A DNA stretch of 64,000 nucleotides from Mesorhizobium sp. SOD10 (GTDB lineage Bacteria; Pseudomonadota; Alphaproteobacteria; Rhizobiales; Rhizobiaceae): contig CCNA01000002.1 in the NCBI GenBank assembly GCA_000824805.1, positions 186,001-250,000 of the forward strand, written 5' to 3'. The number at the start of each line of letters is the position of its first letter. Position 1 is the first letter of the stretch. A program made the position numbers and the translations under genes. The notes below the pieces were generated by a model, which did not search any database, was not told the origin of the DNA, and worked only from the letters and a program-made list of their open reading frames with translations. Below are positions 38,564-48,277 of this stretch, piece by piece.

Positions 38564-40933
38564 TTAGAAGCGGGTCGCGATACCGAAGTTAAATTCCTGC
38601 ACGTCGTCGGTCGGCTCTTTCTTGACCGGGATCGCATAGTCGATGCGGATCGGGCCGAACGGCGAAGCCCACATCAGGCCGACGCCGACCGAGGCGCGAA
38701 GCTTCATGCCCACAGACGACTGATCGACCAAGCTCGGATCAAGCTTGTTGCCGTAAAGGGTTGCCGCATCGGCAAATACCGCACCGCGCAAACCGAAGCT
38801 CTCCGGAATGACTGGGAGCGGGAACTGAGCCTCCGCCGAAGCATTGAAATAAGTTGTACCGCCGAGATGATCGCCCGCCCCGTTGCTATCGACTGGACCG
38901 ATACCCCCATATTCGAAACCGCGGATCATGCGGTCATTGCTCTGGAAGTGGTCAAAGATGCGCAGATCACCATTGCCGTAGCCGGCAATGTACCCGGCGC
39001 CGCCCGAGACGAGGCCGACAAGGTCAAGCTGCTCCGACAAGGTCTCATAGACGCTCGCACGCCCAGTCACCTTCACCCACTTGGCATCGCCGCCGAGGCC
39101 GGCAAATTCGGTGGTACCGGTGATGTAGAGACCCTCATGCGGGTTCTTCATGTCGTCGATAGTGTTATAGACAAGGCCCAGGCTGACCGATGACTTCAAC
39201 CACGGGCTTTCAGCGACGCCGTCCCTGATAGCCTGAGAGATCGTGCACTTGGACGGGTCGTAGACTCCGCTGGTCAAGCAGCCATCGGCGATCGAATACT
39301 TCTCTTGCGAGATATTGTACGCCAGTTGCGTTGAAATGCTGTCGGTGATCGGCAGGCCGAAGCGAATGGTCGCGCCGGTGACGTCGGTGTCGTAGTGGCT
39401 GTATTCGCGGGTCGACTTGTAGATGTCGAAGCCCGCGGCGATGCGCCGGCCGAGGAAATAAGGCTCGGTGAAGGAAATGGCGAAGTCGCGCGAATGCTTG
39501 CCGCCGCCGGCCGAGAGCTTGATGTACTGGCCACGGCCGAGGAAGTTGCGCTCCGTGATCGAGCCCTCGATCGACGGGCCGGGCGTGTCGCCGCCGGTCG
39601 AATAGCCGGCGCCAACGGAGAATTCACCGGTCGACTTCTCGACCACGGTGACCACCAGCACGACCTGGTCAGGCGCCGAGCCCGGAACAGTCGAAATGTC
39701 GACGGACTGGAAGTAGTCGAGGTTTTCCAGCCGCTTCTTCGCGCGCTGGATGAGAACCTGATTGAAGGCGTCGCCCTCGCTGACATCGAATTCGCGACGG
39801 ATGACATAGTCGCGCGTGCGGTCGTTGCCGCGGATTTCGATGCGCTCGATATAGGCCTTGGTGCCCTGGTCGATGGTGTAGACGACCGAGATGGTGTGGT
39901 TCTCGAAATTGCGATCGCCGCGCGGCGTCACCTGGGCGAAGGCATAGCCCGAACCCGCGACCTTCTCGGTCAAGGCGACGATCGTATCCTCGACGTCCTT
40001 GGCGTTGTAGACGTCGCCCTTATGGGTTTCGACGACCGATTCCAGCGACTTCGAATCGACCTCGGGGATGGTGCTTTCCACGCTGACGTCGCCGAATGTG
40101 TAGCGATCGCCTTCCTGCACGGTGATGGTGACCGTGTATTTGTTGGTGGCGTCGTCAAGCTCGCCGACGGCGGAGACGACCTGGAAGTCGGCATAGCCGT
40201 GATTGTAGTAGAAACGGCGCAGCAACTCCTGGTCGGCGCGCAGCTTATCCTCGTCATAGACATCGTCGCGCAGCACGAAGGACAACCAAGACGAGCGCTT
40301 GGTGTTGATGACGTCCGACAGACGCCGGCTGGAAAAAGCGTGGTTGCCGACGAAATTGATCGCCGCGATCTGGGTGCGGCCGCCTTCGTTGATGTTGAAG
40401 ACCACGTTCACGCGGTTGTCGCCGAGATCCATGATCTGCGTGGTCACTGCGGCGTCGTCGCGGCCAATGCGCTTGTAGGCCGTCTTGATCGCCTCGACAT
40501 CGGCGTCCAGCGTCTGCTGCGAGAAGGTCGCGCGCGGCTTCAGCTGGATACCCATCTGAAGCGCGTTGTCCTTGATCTTCTTGTTACCCTGGAACAGGAC
40601 CTGATTGACGACCTTGTACTCGGAAACCTTGACCACCAGGGTCGAGCCGACCTGGTTGATCTGAACGTCCGAGAACAGCCCGGTGCCGAACAGCGCCTTG
40701 ACGGCGTCATCGATATCGGAGCTGGAGAAAGGCTTACCCGGCTTGATCGAGATGTAATTGCGGATCGTCTCGGCATCGACGCGCTGGTTGCCGCTGACCT
40801 CGACCCGCGAAATGACCGCGGCTTCGGCCACGGATGTGGCGGCCAACTGCACTGCGAGCGCGCCTGGCACGACCAGAGCGGCGGACAAAGCCGCCGCGGA
40901 AGCGGCGCTCAAAAACTTGGATGCTGCCTTCAT
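38564..40933 (-). CDS. bamA: Outer membrane protein assembly factor BamA
   Basis: Central outer-membrane beta-barrel insertase, 789 aa. The ATG at 40933 (AAAGG upstream) gives a signal peptide ([14 protein letters not shown] to SVAEA). Five POTRA domains follow to about residue 430, the first starting [20 protein letters not shown], then the 16-strand barrel with the VRGF-type motif [11 protein letters not shown] and ending in an aromatic residue (FGIATRF). Order rseP-bamA-lpxD is conserved. A 7-bp inverted repeat lies about 105 bp upstream. Confidence 0.98.
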   Translation of the reverse strand: MKAASKFLSAASAAALSAALVVPGALAVQLAATSVAEAAVISRVEVSGNQRVDAETIRNYISIKPGKPFSSSDIDDAVKALFGTGLFSDVQINQVGSTLVVKVSEYKVVNQVLFQGNKKIKDNALQMGIQLKPRATFSQQTLDADVEAIKTAYKRIGRDDAAVTTQIMDLGDNRVNVVFNINEGGRTQIAAINFVGNHAFSSRRLSDVINTKRSSWLSFVLRDDVYDEDKLRADQELLRRFYYNHGYADFQVVSAVGELDDATNKYTVTITVQEGDRYTFGDVSVESTIPEVDSKSLESVVETHKGDVYNAKDVEDTIVALTEKVAGSGYAFAQVTPRGDRNFENHTISVVYTIDQGTKAYIERIEIRGNDRTRDYVIRREFDVSEGDAFNQVLIQRAKKRLENLDYFQSVDISTVPGSAPDQVVLVVTVVEKSTGEFSVGAGYSTGGDTPGPSIEGSITERNFLGRGQYIKLSAGGGKHSRDFAISFTEPYFLGRRIAAGFDIYKSTREYSHYDTDVTGATIRFGLPITDSISTQLAYNISQEKYSIADGCLTSGVYDPSKCTISQAIRDGVAESPWLKSSVSLGLVYNTIDDMKNPHEGLYITGTTEFAGLGGDAKWVKVTGRASVYETLSEQLDLVGLVSGGAGYIAGYGNGDLRIFDHFQSNDRMIRGFEYGGIGPVDSNGAGDHLGGTTYFNASAEAQFPLPVIPESFGLRGAVFADAATLYGNKLDPSLVDQSSVGMKLRASVGVGLMWASPFGPIRIDYAIPVKKEPTDDVQEFNFGIATRF

Positions 40934-41036
40934 CGGGCTTTTGTACCTTTTTCTCGTAGTCCCCACGGCGAGAAAACCGGACGTGCGGTATTTTCCCTTA
41001 CCGTATTAACCGGATTTTCCCTACACGCAAGGCTCC

Positions 41037-41061
41037 CGGTTAATTTGTATTTACTTAACCG
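41037..41061. promoter_or_regulatory. Inverted repeat upstream of bamA
   Basis: CGGTTAA (41037-41043) and TTAACCG (41055-41061) separated by 11 AT-rich bases, 104 bp upstream of the bamA start. The TTAA elements recall CtrA-type sites, but the spacing (11 rather than 7) does not fit the consensus. Another TTAACCGG lies at about 41006. Confidence 0.35.
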
Positions 41062-41151
41062 TATCGCGTGGCTTTCGCGTCACGCATATCCCCACGCATG
41101 GTAAACGGCATCTCAATATGATCGGAGCTGAAGCCAAATTTCTTCATGATT

Positions 41152-42294
41152 TCAGCACCCAAACAGATCGTTCCAAAAGACGAAGCCCATGAAGCCGAGA
41201 ACCAGGAACAGCCCTGTCCGGTAGGCCATCTCCATCATTCGCTCCGAAACGGGTCGCCTTATGACGGCCTCCACGCCGTAGAACAACAGGTGGCCGCCGT
41301 CGAGAGGGGGAATCGGGAGGAGATTGAGAAATCCTATTCCGACTGACAGAAATGCAACAAGCTGCACGAGCCACTCGAAGCCGAGCTTGGCCGCCTGGCC
41401 CGACATCTTCGCGATCTTGATCGGACCGCCCAGCTGGCACTTGTCCTCGCGTCCAAGCGCAAAGCGCTGCAGGAACTGTCCCGTGCGCTCGATCACGTGT
41501 CCGGTTTCCTCGACCGCCGCCACCACGGCGCCGGCCGGCGTATAGGAGATCAGGCGCGGCTGGCCGAGCTCGGCGTTGTTGACGACGCCGATCACTGCGA
41601 CCTTGACCTTGTTGCCCAGCGCATCCTGCTGCTCCATGGGCTCCGGGGTCGCCGTAACGTGGATTTCCTTGCCGTCGCGCAGCATGGTGAAGGTGATGGG
41701 GTCGCCTGCCCGGCCTGAAACCAGCCGCTGCACATCGGCGAAGGTCTCAACCTTGCTGCCGTCGACTTTGACGAATCGGTCGCCCGGCTGGATTCCAGCT
41801 TTCTGCGCCGGGCTGCCGGCGGTGACTTCGGCCACCGTCGGCTCCAGGACCGGGCGGCCATAGAGGGAAAACAGCACCGCAAACACGGCAATCGTCAGCA
41901 GGAAATTGAACATCGGACCCGCGACGACGGTGGCGGCGCGCTTCCAGATGGGTTGCGTATGAAAGGCGACCTCGCGCTCGGCTTCCGTCAGCGATTCGAG
42001 CTCTTCCGTGTTCGGCTGACTCGACGTCGCATTCATGTCGCCGACGAATTTGACGTAGCCGCCAAGCGGAATGGCGCAAAACTTCCAGCGCGTGCCGCGG
42101 CGGTCGTGAAAACCGAAGAGCTCAGGGCCGAAGCCGATGGAAAAAGCCTTCACGCCGATGCCGCACCAGCGGCCGATCAGATAGTGGCCCATCTCGTGGA
42201 CGAACACGACAACGGTCAGCACGAACAGAAACGGCACGAGCGTGCCAAGGACGAAGCCTTGTGTGCTGAAAACCGCGTGCAAGATGTCGTTCAA
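41152..42294 (-). CDS. rseP: Site-2 intramembrane metalloprotease RseP
   Basis: Inner-membrane zinc protease that cleaves anti-sigma factors and signal peptides within the membrane; 380 aa. Metal ligands His33-Glu34-x2-His37 are in VHEMGH, the third ligand in LLPIPPLDGGHLLF near residue 330; one clear PDZ domain is at about residues 120-210 (AGSPAQKAGIQPGDRFVKVDG). The start is a TTG at 42294 with GAGGG six bases upstream; the nearby ATG at 42299 runs into a stop. Confidence 0.96.
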   Translation of the reverse strand: MNDILHAVFSTQGFVLGTLVPFLFVLTVVVFVHEMGHYLIGRWCGIGVKAFSIGFGPELFGFHDRRGTRWKFCAIPLGGYVKFVGDMNATSSQPNTEELESLTEAEREVAFHTQPIWKRAATVVAGPMFNFLLTIAVFAVLFSLYGRPVLEPTVAEVTAGSPAQKAGIQPGDRFVKVDGSKVETFADVQRLVSGRAGDPITFTMLRDGKEIHVTATPEPMEQQDALGNKVKVAVIGVVNNAELGQPRLISYTPAGAVVAAVEETGHVIERTGQFLQRFALGREDKCQLGGPIKIAKMSGQAAKLGFEWLVQLVAFLSVGIGFLNLLPIPPLDGGHLLFYGVEAVIRRPVSERMMEMAYRTGLFLVLGFMGFVFWNDLFGC

Positions 42295-42398
42295 GTCATG
42301 CCCTCAAATTCGCCCACGCGCGACATTCCACCGCGACTGTGGCATCAATCCGGGCGAATCCGTGGCGCGCGCCATTTTTCGCCCTGCTGCTGCGTCGT

Positions 42399-43214
42399 TC
42401 AGTTTGGAAACAGCCCCGATGCCGGATGCTCGGCGCCCGCCGCGATCCAGCCCATGACGTACAGCGCGAACGCGGCCGCGACAAGCCCGTCCACCCTATC
42501 CATGACGCCGCCATGGCCGGGAATGAGATTGCTGGAATCCTTGGCGCCGTGCCGGCGCTTGACCCATGATTCGAAGAGGTCGCCGATCTGCGAAACGATC
42601 GAGAGCGCCAGCGCGACCAAGCCAAGCTGGACGAGATTGCCGGCGCCGGCCACGATTGCGAGCAAAACTCCGGCGATAACGCCGCCGACCGCGCCGCCCA
42701 GCGCGCCGCTCTGCGTCTTGCCGGGCGAGATCGACGGCGCGAGCTTTGGGCCGCCGACGGCGCGACCGACGAAATAAGCCGCTATGTCGGTCGCCCAGAC
42801 CACGGCGAACAGGAAGAGAATCGCAATCAGCCCGGAATGATTGTCGTCGCGGAGATAGGCGAGCGAAAAGCCGGAAAGAGCCGCGTAGGCCACCCCGGAG
42901 GCTTCCCACGGCGCAGTCCCCCTGCTCCGGGCGGCAATGGCCACGACCGCGACCAGGATCGCAACGAGGAGCAGCAGCCACAAGGCCGGCAGGCCGGCGA
43001 TCAGCGCGACAATGAAGATCAGAATCAGTGCTTCCGGCAGGAAGCCGAGCGCCGCGCCGTTGCCGGGGCGCGCCATGCGCGTCCATTCGTAGAAGATCAG
43101 CGCAGCGATTCCCCCGCAGAACAGCCGGAACAGCCATCCGCCGAGCCAGGTGAGCCCAAGCGTCAGAGCCGCCATCACGACGGCCGAGATGACGCGCTGC
43201 TGGAGGTTGCTCAT
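42399..43214 (-). CDS. cdsA: Phosphatidate cytidylyltransferase
   Basis: Makes CDP-diacylglycerol, precursor of membrane phospholipids; 271 aa with about eight membrane segments. The C-terminal signature is present (KDSSNLIPGHGGVMDRVDGL). It follows uppS by 12 bases, and rseP begins about 100 bp downstream. Confidence 0.96.
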   Translation of the reverse strand: MSNLQQRVISAVVMAALTLGLTWLGGWLFRLFCGGIAALIFYEWTRMARPGNGAALGFLPEALILIFIVALIAGLPALWLLLLVAILVAVVAIAARSRGTAPWEASGVAYAALSGFSLAYLRDDNHSGLIAILFLFAVVWATDIAAYFVGRAVGGPKLAPSISPGKTQSGALGGAVGGVIAGVLLAIVAGAGNLVQLGLVALALSIVSQIGDLFESWVKRRHGAKDSSNLIPGHGGVMDRVDGLVAAAFALYVMGWIAAGAEHPASGLFPN

Positions 43215-43226
43215 GCGCAGCGGCGC

Positions 43227-43946
43227 CTAAAGCGCGACATCGCGGGCAGCGAGCCCGCCGAAGCGTCGTTCACGGCCGGCAAAGTCGCGCAAGGCGTCTG
43301 CCAGATGCTCGCGGCTGAAGTCCGGCCAATAGCAGGGCAGGAAGACAAGTTCGCTATAGGCGGCCTGCCAGAGAAGGAAGTTCGACAGCCTGAGCTCGCC
43401 GCTGGTCCGGATCACCAGTTCGGGATCGGGAACGCCCTTTGTGTCGAGCGACGCTGCGAAGCTTTCGGCTGTGATCGCCTCGCTCGCCATATCGCCGCGT
43501 GCGACGGCTTCCGCCAGCTTGCGAGCCGTACGCACGATCTCGTCGCGGCCACCATAGTTGAAGGCGATCACCAGCGTCAGCGCCTCATTGTCGGCGGTCA
43601 GCGATTCGGCCTCCTGCAGCAGGCCCCGGATGTCGGCCTGCAGACCTTCCTTGTCGCCGATTACTCTCACCCGCACCCCGTTCTGGTGTAGTTCGGCGAG
43701 ATCGCGGCGGATGAACAGCTTCAAAAGACCCATAAGGTCGCTGACCTCGGATTTCGGCCGCGACCAGTTCTCCGAGGAGAATGCGTAGACGGTCAGATAG
43801 GAGATGCCGAGCTCGGGCGCGGCGCGGACAGTCTGGCGCAGGGCCTCGACGCCGGCGCGATGACCGGCAAGGCGCGGCAGACCGCGCGCCTTGGCCCAGC
43901 GTCCGTTTCCATCCATGATGATCGCGACATGCGCGGGCGTTGCCAT
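43227..43946 (-). CDS. uppS: Isoprenyl transferase (undecaprenyl diphosphate synthase)
   Basis: cis-prenyltransferase producing the lipid carrier for peptidoglycan and polysaccharides; 239 aa. Catalytic Asp is in [17 protein letters not shown]; further family motifs are [21 protein letters not shown] and [20 protein letters not shown]. It lies 30 bp downstream of frr in the same direction. Confidence 0.97.
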   Translation of the reverse strand: MATPAHVAIIMDGNGRWAKARGLPRLAGHRAGVEALRQTVRAAPELGISYLTVYAFSSENWSRPKSEVSDLMGLLKLFIRRDLAELHQNGVRVRVIGDKEGLQADIRGLLQEAESLTADNEALTLVIAFNYGGRDEIVRTARKLAEAVARGDMASEAITAESFAASLDTKGVPDPELVIRTSGELRLSNFLLWQAAYSELVFLPCYWPDFSREHLADALRDFAGRERRFGGLAARDVAL

Positions 43947-43976
43947 AGTCTCGCTTTCGAGCCGGAAATCCCGACC

Positions 43977-44531
43977 CTAAACCTGCATGATTTCAGCTTC
44001 CTTATCGGAAAGCAGGTGATCGATGGTGCTGATCATCTCGTCGGTCAGCTTCTGGACCTGGTCGGACCGCTTGCGCTGATCGTCTTCGCTGATGGTGCCG
44101 TCCTTCTCAGCCTTCTTGAGGAAATCCATCCCGTCGCGGCGGACATGGCGCACCGCGACGCGCGCGTTCTCGGCATAGCCGTGCGAGATCTTGACCAGTT
44201 CCTTGCGGCGCTGCTCGTTGAGCTCGGGCAGCGGAATCCGGAGCGTGGTGCCGTCGACGATCGGGTTAAAGCCCAGATTGGCTTCGCGGATGGCGCGGTC
44301 GACAGCGCTGACCATCGACTTGTCCCAGACCGATACCGAAATCATGCGCGGCTCCGGCACCGAGACATTGGCGACCTGGTTGATCGGCATTGCCGTGCCG
44401 TAGGCCTGCACCTGGACGGCGTCGAGCAGGTTGCTGGAGGCACGGCCGGTGCGCAGCGAGGCCAGGTCGTGCTTGAAGGCGGCGATCGCCCCGTCCATGC
44501 GTCGCTTCAGGTCTTCATACTCGCCACTCAT
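43977..44531 (-). CDS. frr: Ribosome recycling factor
   Basis: Splits post-termination ribosomes together with EF-G; 184 aa, standard length. The ATG at 44531 is six bases after GAGGAG; the ATG two codons upstream is too close to it. Typical segments: [40 protein letters not shown], and the C-terminal [20 protein letters not shown]. Confidence 0.98.
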   Translation of the reverse strand: MSGEYEDLKRRMDGAIAAFKHDLASLRTGRASSNLLDAVQVQAYGTAMPINQVANVSVPEPRMISVSVWDKSMVSAVDRAIREANLGFNPIVDGTTLRIPLPELNEQRRKELVKISHGYAENARVAVRHVRRDGMDFLKKAEKDGTISEDDQRKRSDQVQKLTDEMISTIDHLLSDKEAEIMQV

Positions 44532-44620
44532 GATCATCTCCTCGACCCGTTCGCCGGGTTCACTGTTTCTAACGTTGTTCGGTCGCGGTTCCGTAGTCGC
44601 TTGACGGATCCCGGCGCCTG

Positions 44621-45343
44621 TTACTTGTCCGTGACGACCGTGCAATGGCCGCCGCCCCTCAGAATATCGCCGAAACCACCTTTTTCGTGGATCGAATAGA
44701 CGATTATCGGAATGTTGTTTTCGCGCGCAAGTGCAATCGCGGCGGTGTCCATGATTGCAAGCCCGCGTTTGATGACTTCGGCGTGACTGATGCGGTCGAA
44801 GCGGACCGCGTTCGGATCCTTCTTGGGGTCGGCCGAATAGACCCCGTCGACCTGCGTGCCCTTGAAGAGCGCATCGGCGCCGATCTCCGCGGCGCGAAGC
44901 GCGGCGGCCGAATCGGTGGTGAAGAATGGATTGCCGGTGCCGCCGGCGAAGATGACCACCTTGCCTTGGTTCATGTAGGCTGTCGCCTGGCGCTGCGAAA
45001 AACTCTCGCAAAGTTCTGGCATGGCGATCGCCGAAAGCACGACGGCGTCGACGCCGATCTTGTTGAGCGAGGTGCGCAACGCCAGCGAATTGATCACGGT
45101 GGCAAGCATGCCCATGTGGTCGCCGGTGACGCGGTCGCCGCCCTTGGAGGCGACGGCCACGCCGCGAAAAATGTTGCCGCCGCCGATGACGACACCGACT
45201 TCCACGCCCAGCGCGCGCGCCTCGGCGATGTCGGCGGCGATGCGGTCGACCACGGAGACATCGATGCCGAAATGCTGCTCGCCCATCAACGCTTCGCCGG
45301 ACGCTTTCAGCACGACACGTCGATAGAGGGGCTTCACCGTCAT
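44621..45343 (-). CDS. pyrH: Uridylate kinase
   Basis: Phosphorylates UMP to UDP; 240 aa hexamer-type bacterial enzyme. Motifs: [38 protein letters not shown], and [20 protein letters not shown]. It normally follows tsf directly, but here 2.9 kb with three other genes intervene. frr follows 89 bp downstream. Confidence 0.98.
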   Translation of the reverse strand: MTVKPLYRRVVLKASGEALMGEQHFGIDVSVVDRIAADIAEARALGVEVGVVIGGGNIFRGVAVASKGGDRVTGDHMGMLATVINSLALRTSLNKIGVDAVVLSAIAMPELCESFSQRQATAYMNQGKVVIFAGGTGNPFFTTDSAAALRAAEIGADALFKGTQVDGVYSADPKKDPNAVRFDRISHAEVIKRGLAIMDTAAIALARENNIPIIVYSIHEKGGFGDILRGGGHCTVVTDK

Positions 45344-45433
45344 CTCATTCCTCGAAATCTCGGCGCGGCAAATTTGGAGGCAAAACCGCCTCCGCTTGAT
45401 CCGGCGATGCTGTCATGACGGGTTGACCCGATA

Positions 45434-45470
45434 CACGAAGGGCGCGGCGATGTCACGCCGCGCCCTCGTG
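45434..45470. terminator. Strong GC-rich hairpin between aldo/keto reductase and pyrH
   Basis: A 15-bp stem with one bulged A: CACGA-A-GGGCGCGGCG pairs with CGCCGCGCCC-TCGTG around a six-base loop. There is no clear T-tract on either strand, so it may be a weak terminator or a transcript-stabilising hairpin isolating pyrH from the upstream gene. Confidence 0.55.
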
Positions 45471-45509
45471 CAAAATTCTAGGCTTTTTCGGTCAGTTGCC
45501 GTCTTTTGA

Positions 45510-46619
45510 TCAGTTACTTGAGATGCTGACCGCCTCGCCCTCGATCATGACCGGAGGCGAATAGCCGACCGGCTTGTCGCCGGTGACGGCACCGCCCGTC
45601 ACGCGCACCTGGATCTCGGAACCGAAATAGGAGTGCGGGAACGGCGCCGGCGTGGCGCTGACCTTTTCCAGCCGCGCGCGAAGCTCTGCTGGAACTGAAA
45701 AATCGAGCGCGCCAAGATTGTCCTCGAGCTGGCCGAGCTTCGTCGCTCCGAGGATGACGGAGGCGACGCCTGGCTGCGTCGCCACCCAGTTGAGCGCGAC
45801 CTGGGCCATGCTGCGGCCAAGCTCGACCGCCACTTTTTCGAGTTCCGCCACGATCGCCCAGTTGTGGTCGCTGAACTTCTGGAAACCGGGATGCGTGGTG
45901 TTGCGGAAACCGTCGAGACGCCCGGCATTTCCGGCTTGGGTCGGCTTGTATTTGCCGCTGAGCAATCCGCTGGCCAGCGGGCTCCACACCATGATGCCCG
46001 CGCCATGACGGGTGCCGAACGGCACATATTCATGTTCGATCGCGCGCTCGGCGAGCGAATATTCGAGCTGCAGCGCCGAGACCGGCTCATAGCCGCGCAG
46101 TTCGGCGATCGCCTGGGCGCCGCCGGCATACCAGGCCGGCACGTCGGAGAGGCCGATATGGCGCACCTTGCCGGCGCGAACGAGGTCGTCCAGCGTGCGC
46201 AGCACCTCCTCGGCCGGGGTGATCCTGTCCCAGACATGCAGAAGGTAAAGGTCGATACAGTCGGTGCCGAGCCGTTTCAGCGAGGCGTCCACGGCCCGCA
46301 TGATGTTCTTGCGGCCGTTGCCGCCGGCATTCGGATTGCCGGCCTCGGAATTCATGGTGAATTTGGTGGCGATCACCGCCTTGTCGCGCAGGCCACGCTC
46401 GGCGACGAACTCGCCGAGCCAGGTCTCGGCGGTGCCGCCTGTGTAGAGGTCAGCCGTGTCGAAGAAGTTGCCGCCCGCTTCGACATAGGCGTCGAACATC
46501 GCGCGCGCGGTGTCCCTGTCCGCGCCCCAGCCCCACTCGGTGCCGAAGGTCATGGTGCCGAGCGCCAGCCGGCTGACGCGCAGGCCGCTGTTGCCAAGCG
46601 TATAATAGGTCATGGTCAT
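45510..46619 (-). CDS. Aldo/keto reductase
   Basis: NADPH-dependent oxidoreductase of the AKR superfamily, 369 aa. The ATG at 46619 has GGAAGA six bases upstream; it is followed by MTYYTLGNSGLRVSRLALGT. Catalytic Asp and Tyr are in FFDTADLYTGG, Lys in IATKFT and His in YLLHVWDRITP; cofactor binding is marked by SVILGATKLGQLEDNL. The C-terminal ~45 residues are an extra tail (SYFGSEIQVRVTGGAV). It follows the NTF2-like gene by 35 bp, and a divergent LysR gene may control both. Confidence 0.92.
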   Translation of the reverse strand: MTMTYYTLGNSGLRVSRLALGTMTFGTEWGWGADRDTARAMFDAYVEAGGNFFDTADLYTGGTAETWLGEFVAERGLRDKAVIATKFTMNSEAGNPNAGGNGRKNIMRAVDASLKRLGTDCIDLYLLHVWDRITPAEEVLRTLDDLVRAGKVRHIGLSDVPAWYAGGAQAIAELRGYEPVSALQLEYSLAERAIEHEYVPFGTRHGAGIMVWSPLASGLLSGKYKPTQAGNAGRLDGFRNTTHPGFQKFSDHNWAIVAELEKVAVELGRSMAQVALNWVATQPGVASVILGATKLGQLEDNLGALDFSVPAELRARLEKVSATPAPFPHSYFGSEIQVRVTGGAVTGDKPVGYSPPVMIEGEAVSISSN

Positions 46620-46654
46620 GGTGGTCTTCCGATTCTGAACTGATTTGCGGCCGG

Positions 46655-47182
46655 TCACTGGCCGGAGGTCGCCTTGACCCAGGGATTTCCGCGCTCATGC
46701 GTCATGCGGAAGGTGAAGCCGTCGACTTTCCAGCCGTCAGCCGAGCGCGTCAGGTGGTGCTCGTAGGTGCCCCAGACTTCCCAGAGCGGGTCGCCATTGC
46801 CTTCCATCCGATTCCAGGCATAGCCGTTGGAGCGGACGGTCGCGGCATCGGCTTCGAGCGCAACCTGATGGTTGGTGCGCAGATGCAGGCTGGTCTTGCT
46901 GCCCTTGAGGTTGCTCGCCCAGGCGCCGATCAGTTCATCGGACGCGATGTTGGCCGCAGGCTGTCCGGACAGGCTGCTGAAATCGGCGGTGACACGCTCG
47001 GCGAAATAGCTGCGCGCCAGCTTCCAATCCTGCGCATCCACCGCCCGGTCGATGGCATCGGCGATGCGGATAACGGCGCGCTCGTCGGCAAGGGCCTGCC
47101 AGCCGGTTGGTTCTGCGCCGCCCGCATCAACGGGCGCCAGCGCCATGCCTGCTGCCAAAGTTACATATCTCAACGCGTTCAT
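46655..47182 (-). CDS. Exported NTF2/SnoaL-like protein
   Basis: Protein of 175 aa with a probable signal peptide (MNALRYVTLAAGMALAPVDAGG). AAGGAG precedes the ATG at 47182. The body fits the SnoaL/NTF2-like fold: an AIDRAVDAQDWKLARSYFAE start and HHLTRSADGWKVDGFTFR end, as in small-molecule isomerase or hydrolase-like proteins. No catalytic assignment is possible. It is the first gene of a pair with the aldo/keto reductase and is divergent from a LysR regulator across a 115-bp region with a clear palindrome. Confidence 0.82.
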   Translation of the reverse strand: MNALRYVTLAAGMALAPVDAGGAEPTGWQALADERAVIRIADAIDRAVDAQDWKLARSYFAERVTADFSSLSGQPAANIASDELIGAWASNLKGSKTSLHLRTNHQVALEADAATVRSNGYAWNRMEGNGDPLWEVWGTYEHHLTRSADGWKVDGFTFRMTHERGNPWVKATSGQ

Positions 47183-47253
47183 GTCGTTTTCTCCTTGGCC
47201 ATCAGCCCGCCGCCGACGTGTTGACGACAATATGGGCCAGTCTGCTGGCGTCG

Positions 47254-47291
47254 ATAATATTGCATTGTTCGCAAACACTGTGCGATATTAT
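47254..47291. promoter_or_regulatory. Candidate LysR operator between NTF2-like gene and lysR
   Basis: ATAATATTGCA (47254-47264) and TGCGATATTAT (47281-47291) form an 11-bp inverted repeat with one mismatch and a 16-bp spacer. The right arm ends 6 bp before the lysR ATG. It is the only AT-rich palindrome in the 115-bp divergent region. Confidence 0.65.
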
Positions 47292-47297
47292 TCATGA

Positions 47298-48224
47298 ATG
47301 GATCGCGACCTTCTCACACACCTGCCGGTCATCGTCGCCGTGGCGCGGCGCGGCGGCTTCGCGCTTGCCGCGGCTGAACTGGGCATGAGCCCGTCCGCTG
47401 TCAGCCATGCCGTTCGGCTGGTGGAAGAGCGCATCGGCCAGCCGCTTTTTGCCCGCACAACGCGCAGCGTCTCGCTGACGGAAGCCGGCAAGGCGCTGGT
47501 CGAAACCGCGGCCCCAGCGCTCCAGGACATCGCCGAGCGGATGGACCGCATCCGTGGCGTGAAGGGAAGGCCGGCCGGCCTGCTCAGGATCAATGCCTCC
47601 AACATAGCGATCCCCCTGGCTGTGACGCCGGTGGTCGCGGCCATGGCCGAACGCTATCCCGATGTGACGGTCGAGATCGTTGCCGACCAGGGGCTGATCG
47701 ATATCGTCGGCGAAGGTTTCGACGCCGGCATCCGGCTGGGTGAAATGATCGCGCAGGACATGGTCACCGTCAGGATGACGCCGCCGTTCAAAGCCGTGAT
47801 CGTCGCCTCTCCCGCCTATGTCGGAAAGCACGGCCGTCCGCGCGGCGTGGCCGATCTCGCCAATCACAACTGCATCGGCTACCGCCTGGTTCGGTCCGGC
47901 GCGCTTTACCGCTGGGACCTGAACGACAACGGCAAGGACATCGTCGTCGAAGCGCGCGGCACAGCCATCGTCACGGATTCGCTTGGCGCCATCGATCTGG
48001 CGCTGACCGGCGTCGGGCTTGCCTACGTCTTCGAACCGCTGGTGCGCGCCGACCTTGCCGCAGGCCGCCTCATCCAAATCCTGCCGCAGACGGCGATCGA
48101 GGAGCCCGGCCTCTTCCTCTATTTCCCGCGCCGCGCATCGATGGCGCCGAAGCTCAGGGCCTTTATCGACACCGCACAAGAAATCGGCCGGGCATCCATG
48201 CGGACACCCGGCCGAGTTGCCTGA
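47298..48224 (+). CDS. LysR family transcriptional regulator
   Basis: Regulator of 308 aa, AaeR/DsdC-like in general layout. The N-terminal helix-turn-helix (GGFALAAAELGMSPSAVSHA, residues 19-38) is followed by RPAGLLRINASNIAIPLAVT, typical of the LysR subgroup that controls adjacent oxidoreductase genes. Divergent from the NTF2-like/aldo-keto pair. It ends 53 bp before convergent tsf. Confidence 0.92.
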   Translation: MDRDLLTHLPVIVAVARRGGFALAAAELGMSPSAVSHAVRLVEERIGQPLFARTTRSVSLTEAGKALVETAAPALQDIAERMDRIRGVKGRPAGLLRINASNIAIPLAVTPVVAAMAERYPDVTVEIVADQGLIDIVGEGFDAGIRLGEMIAQDMVTVRMTPPFKAVIVASPAYVGKHGRPRGVADLANHNCIGYRLVRSGALYRWDLNDNGKDIVVEARGTAIVTDSLGAIDLALTGVGLAYVFEPLVRADLAAGRLIQILPQTAIEEPGLFLYFPRRASMAPKLRAFIDTAQEIGRASMRTPGRVA

Positions 48225-48245
48225 GCTCGTGAGCTCTTCACCTCA

Positions 48246-48268
48246 AGGGAAACGCTAAGCGCTCCCCT
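48246..48268. terminator. Hairpin between convergent lysR and tsf
   Basis: AGGGAAACGC and GCGCTCCCCT form a ten-pair stem including two G-U pairs with a three-base loop. No T-tract follows, so terminator function is only suggested by position. Confidence 0.4.
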
Positions 48269-48277
48269 GGATCGGAG

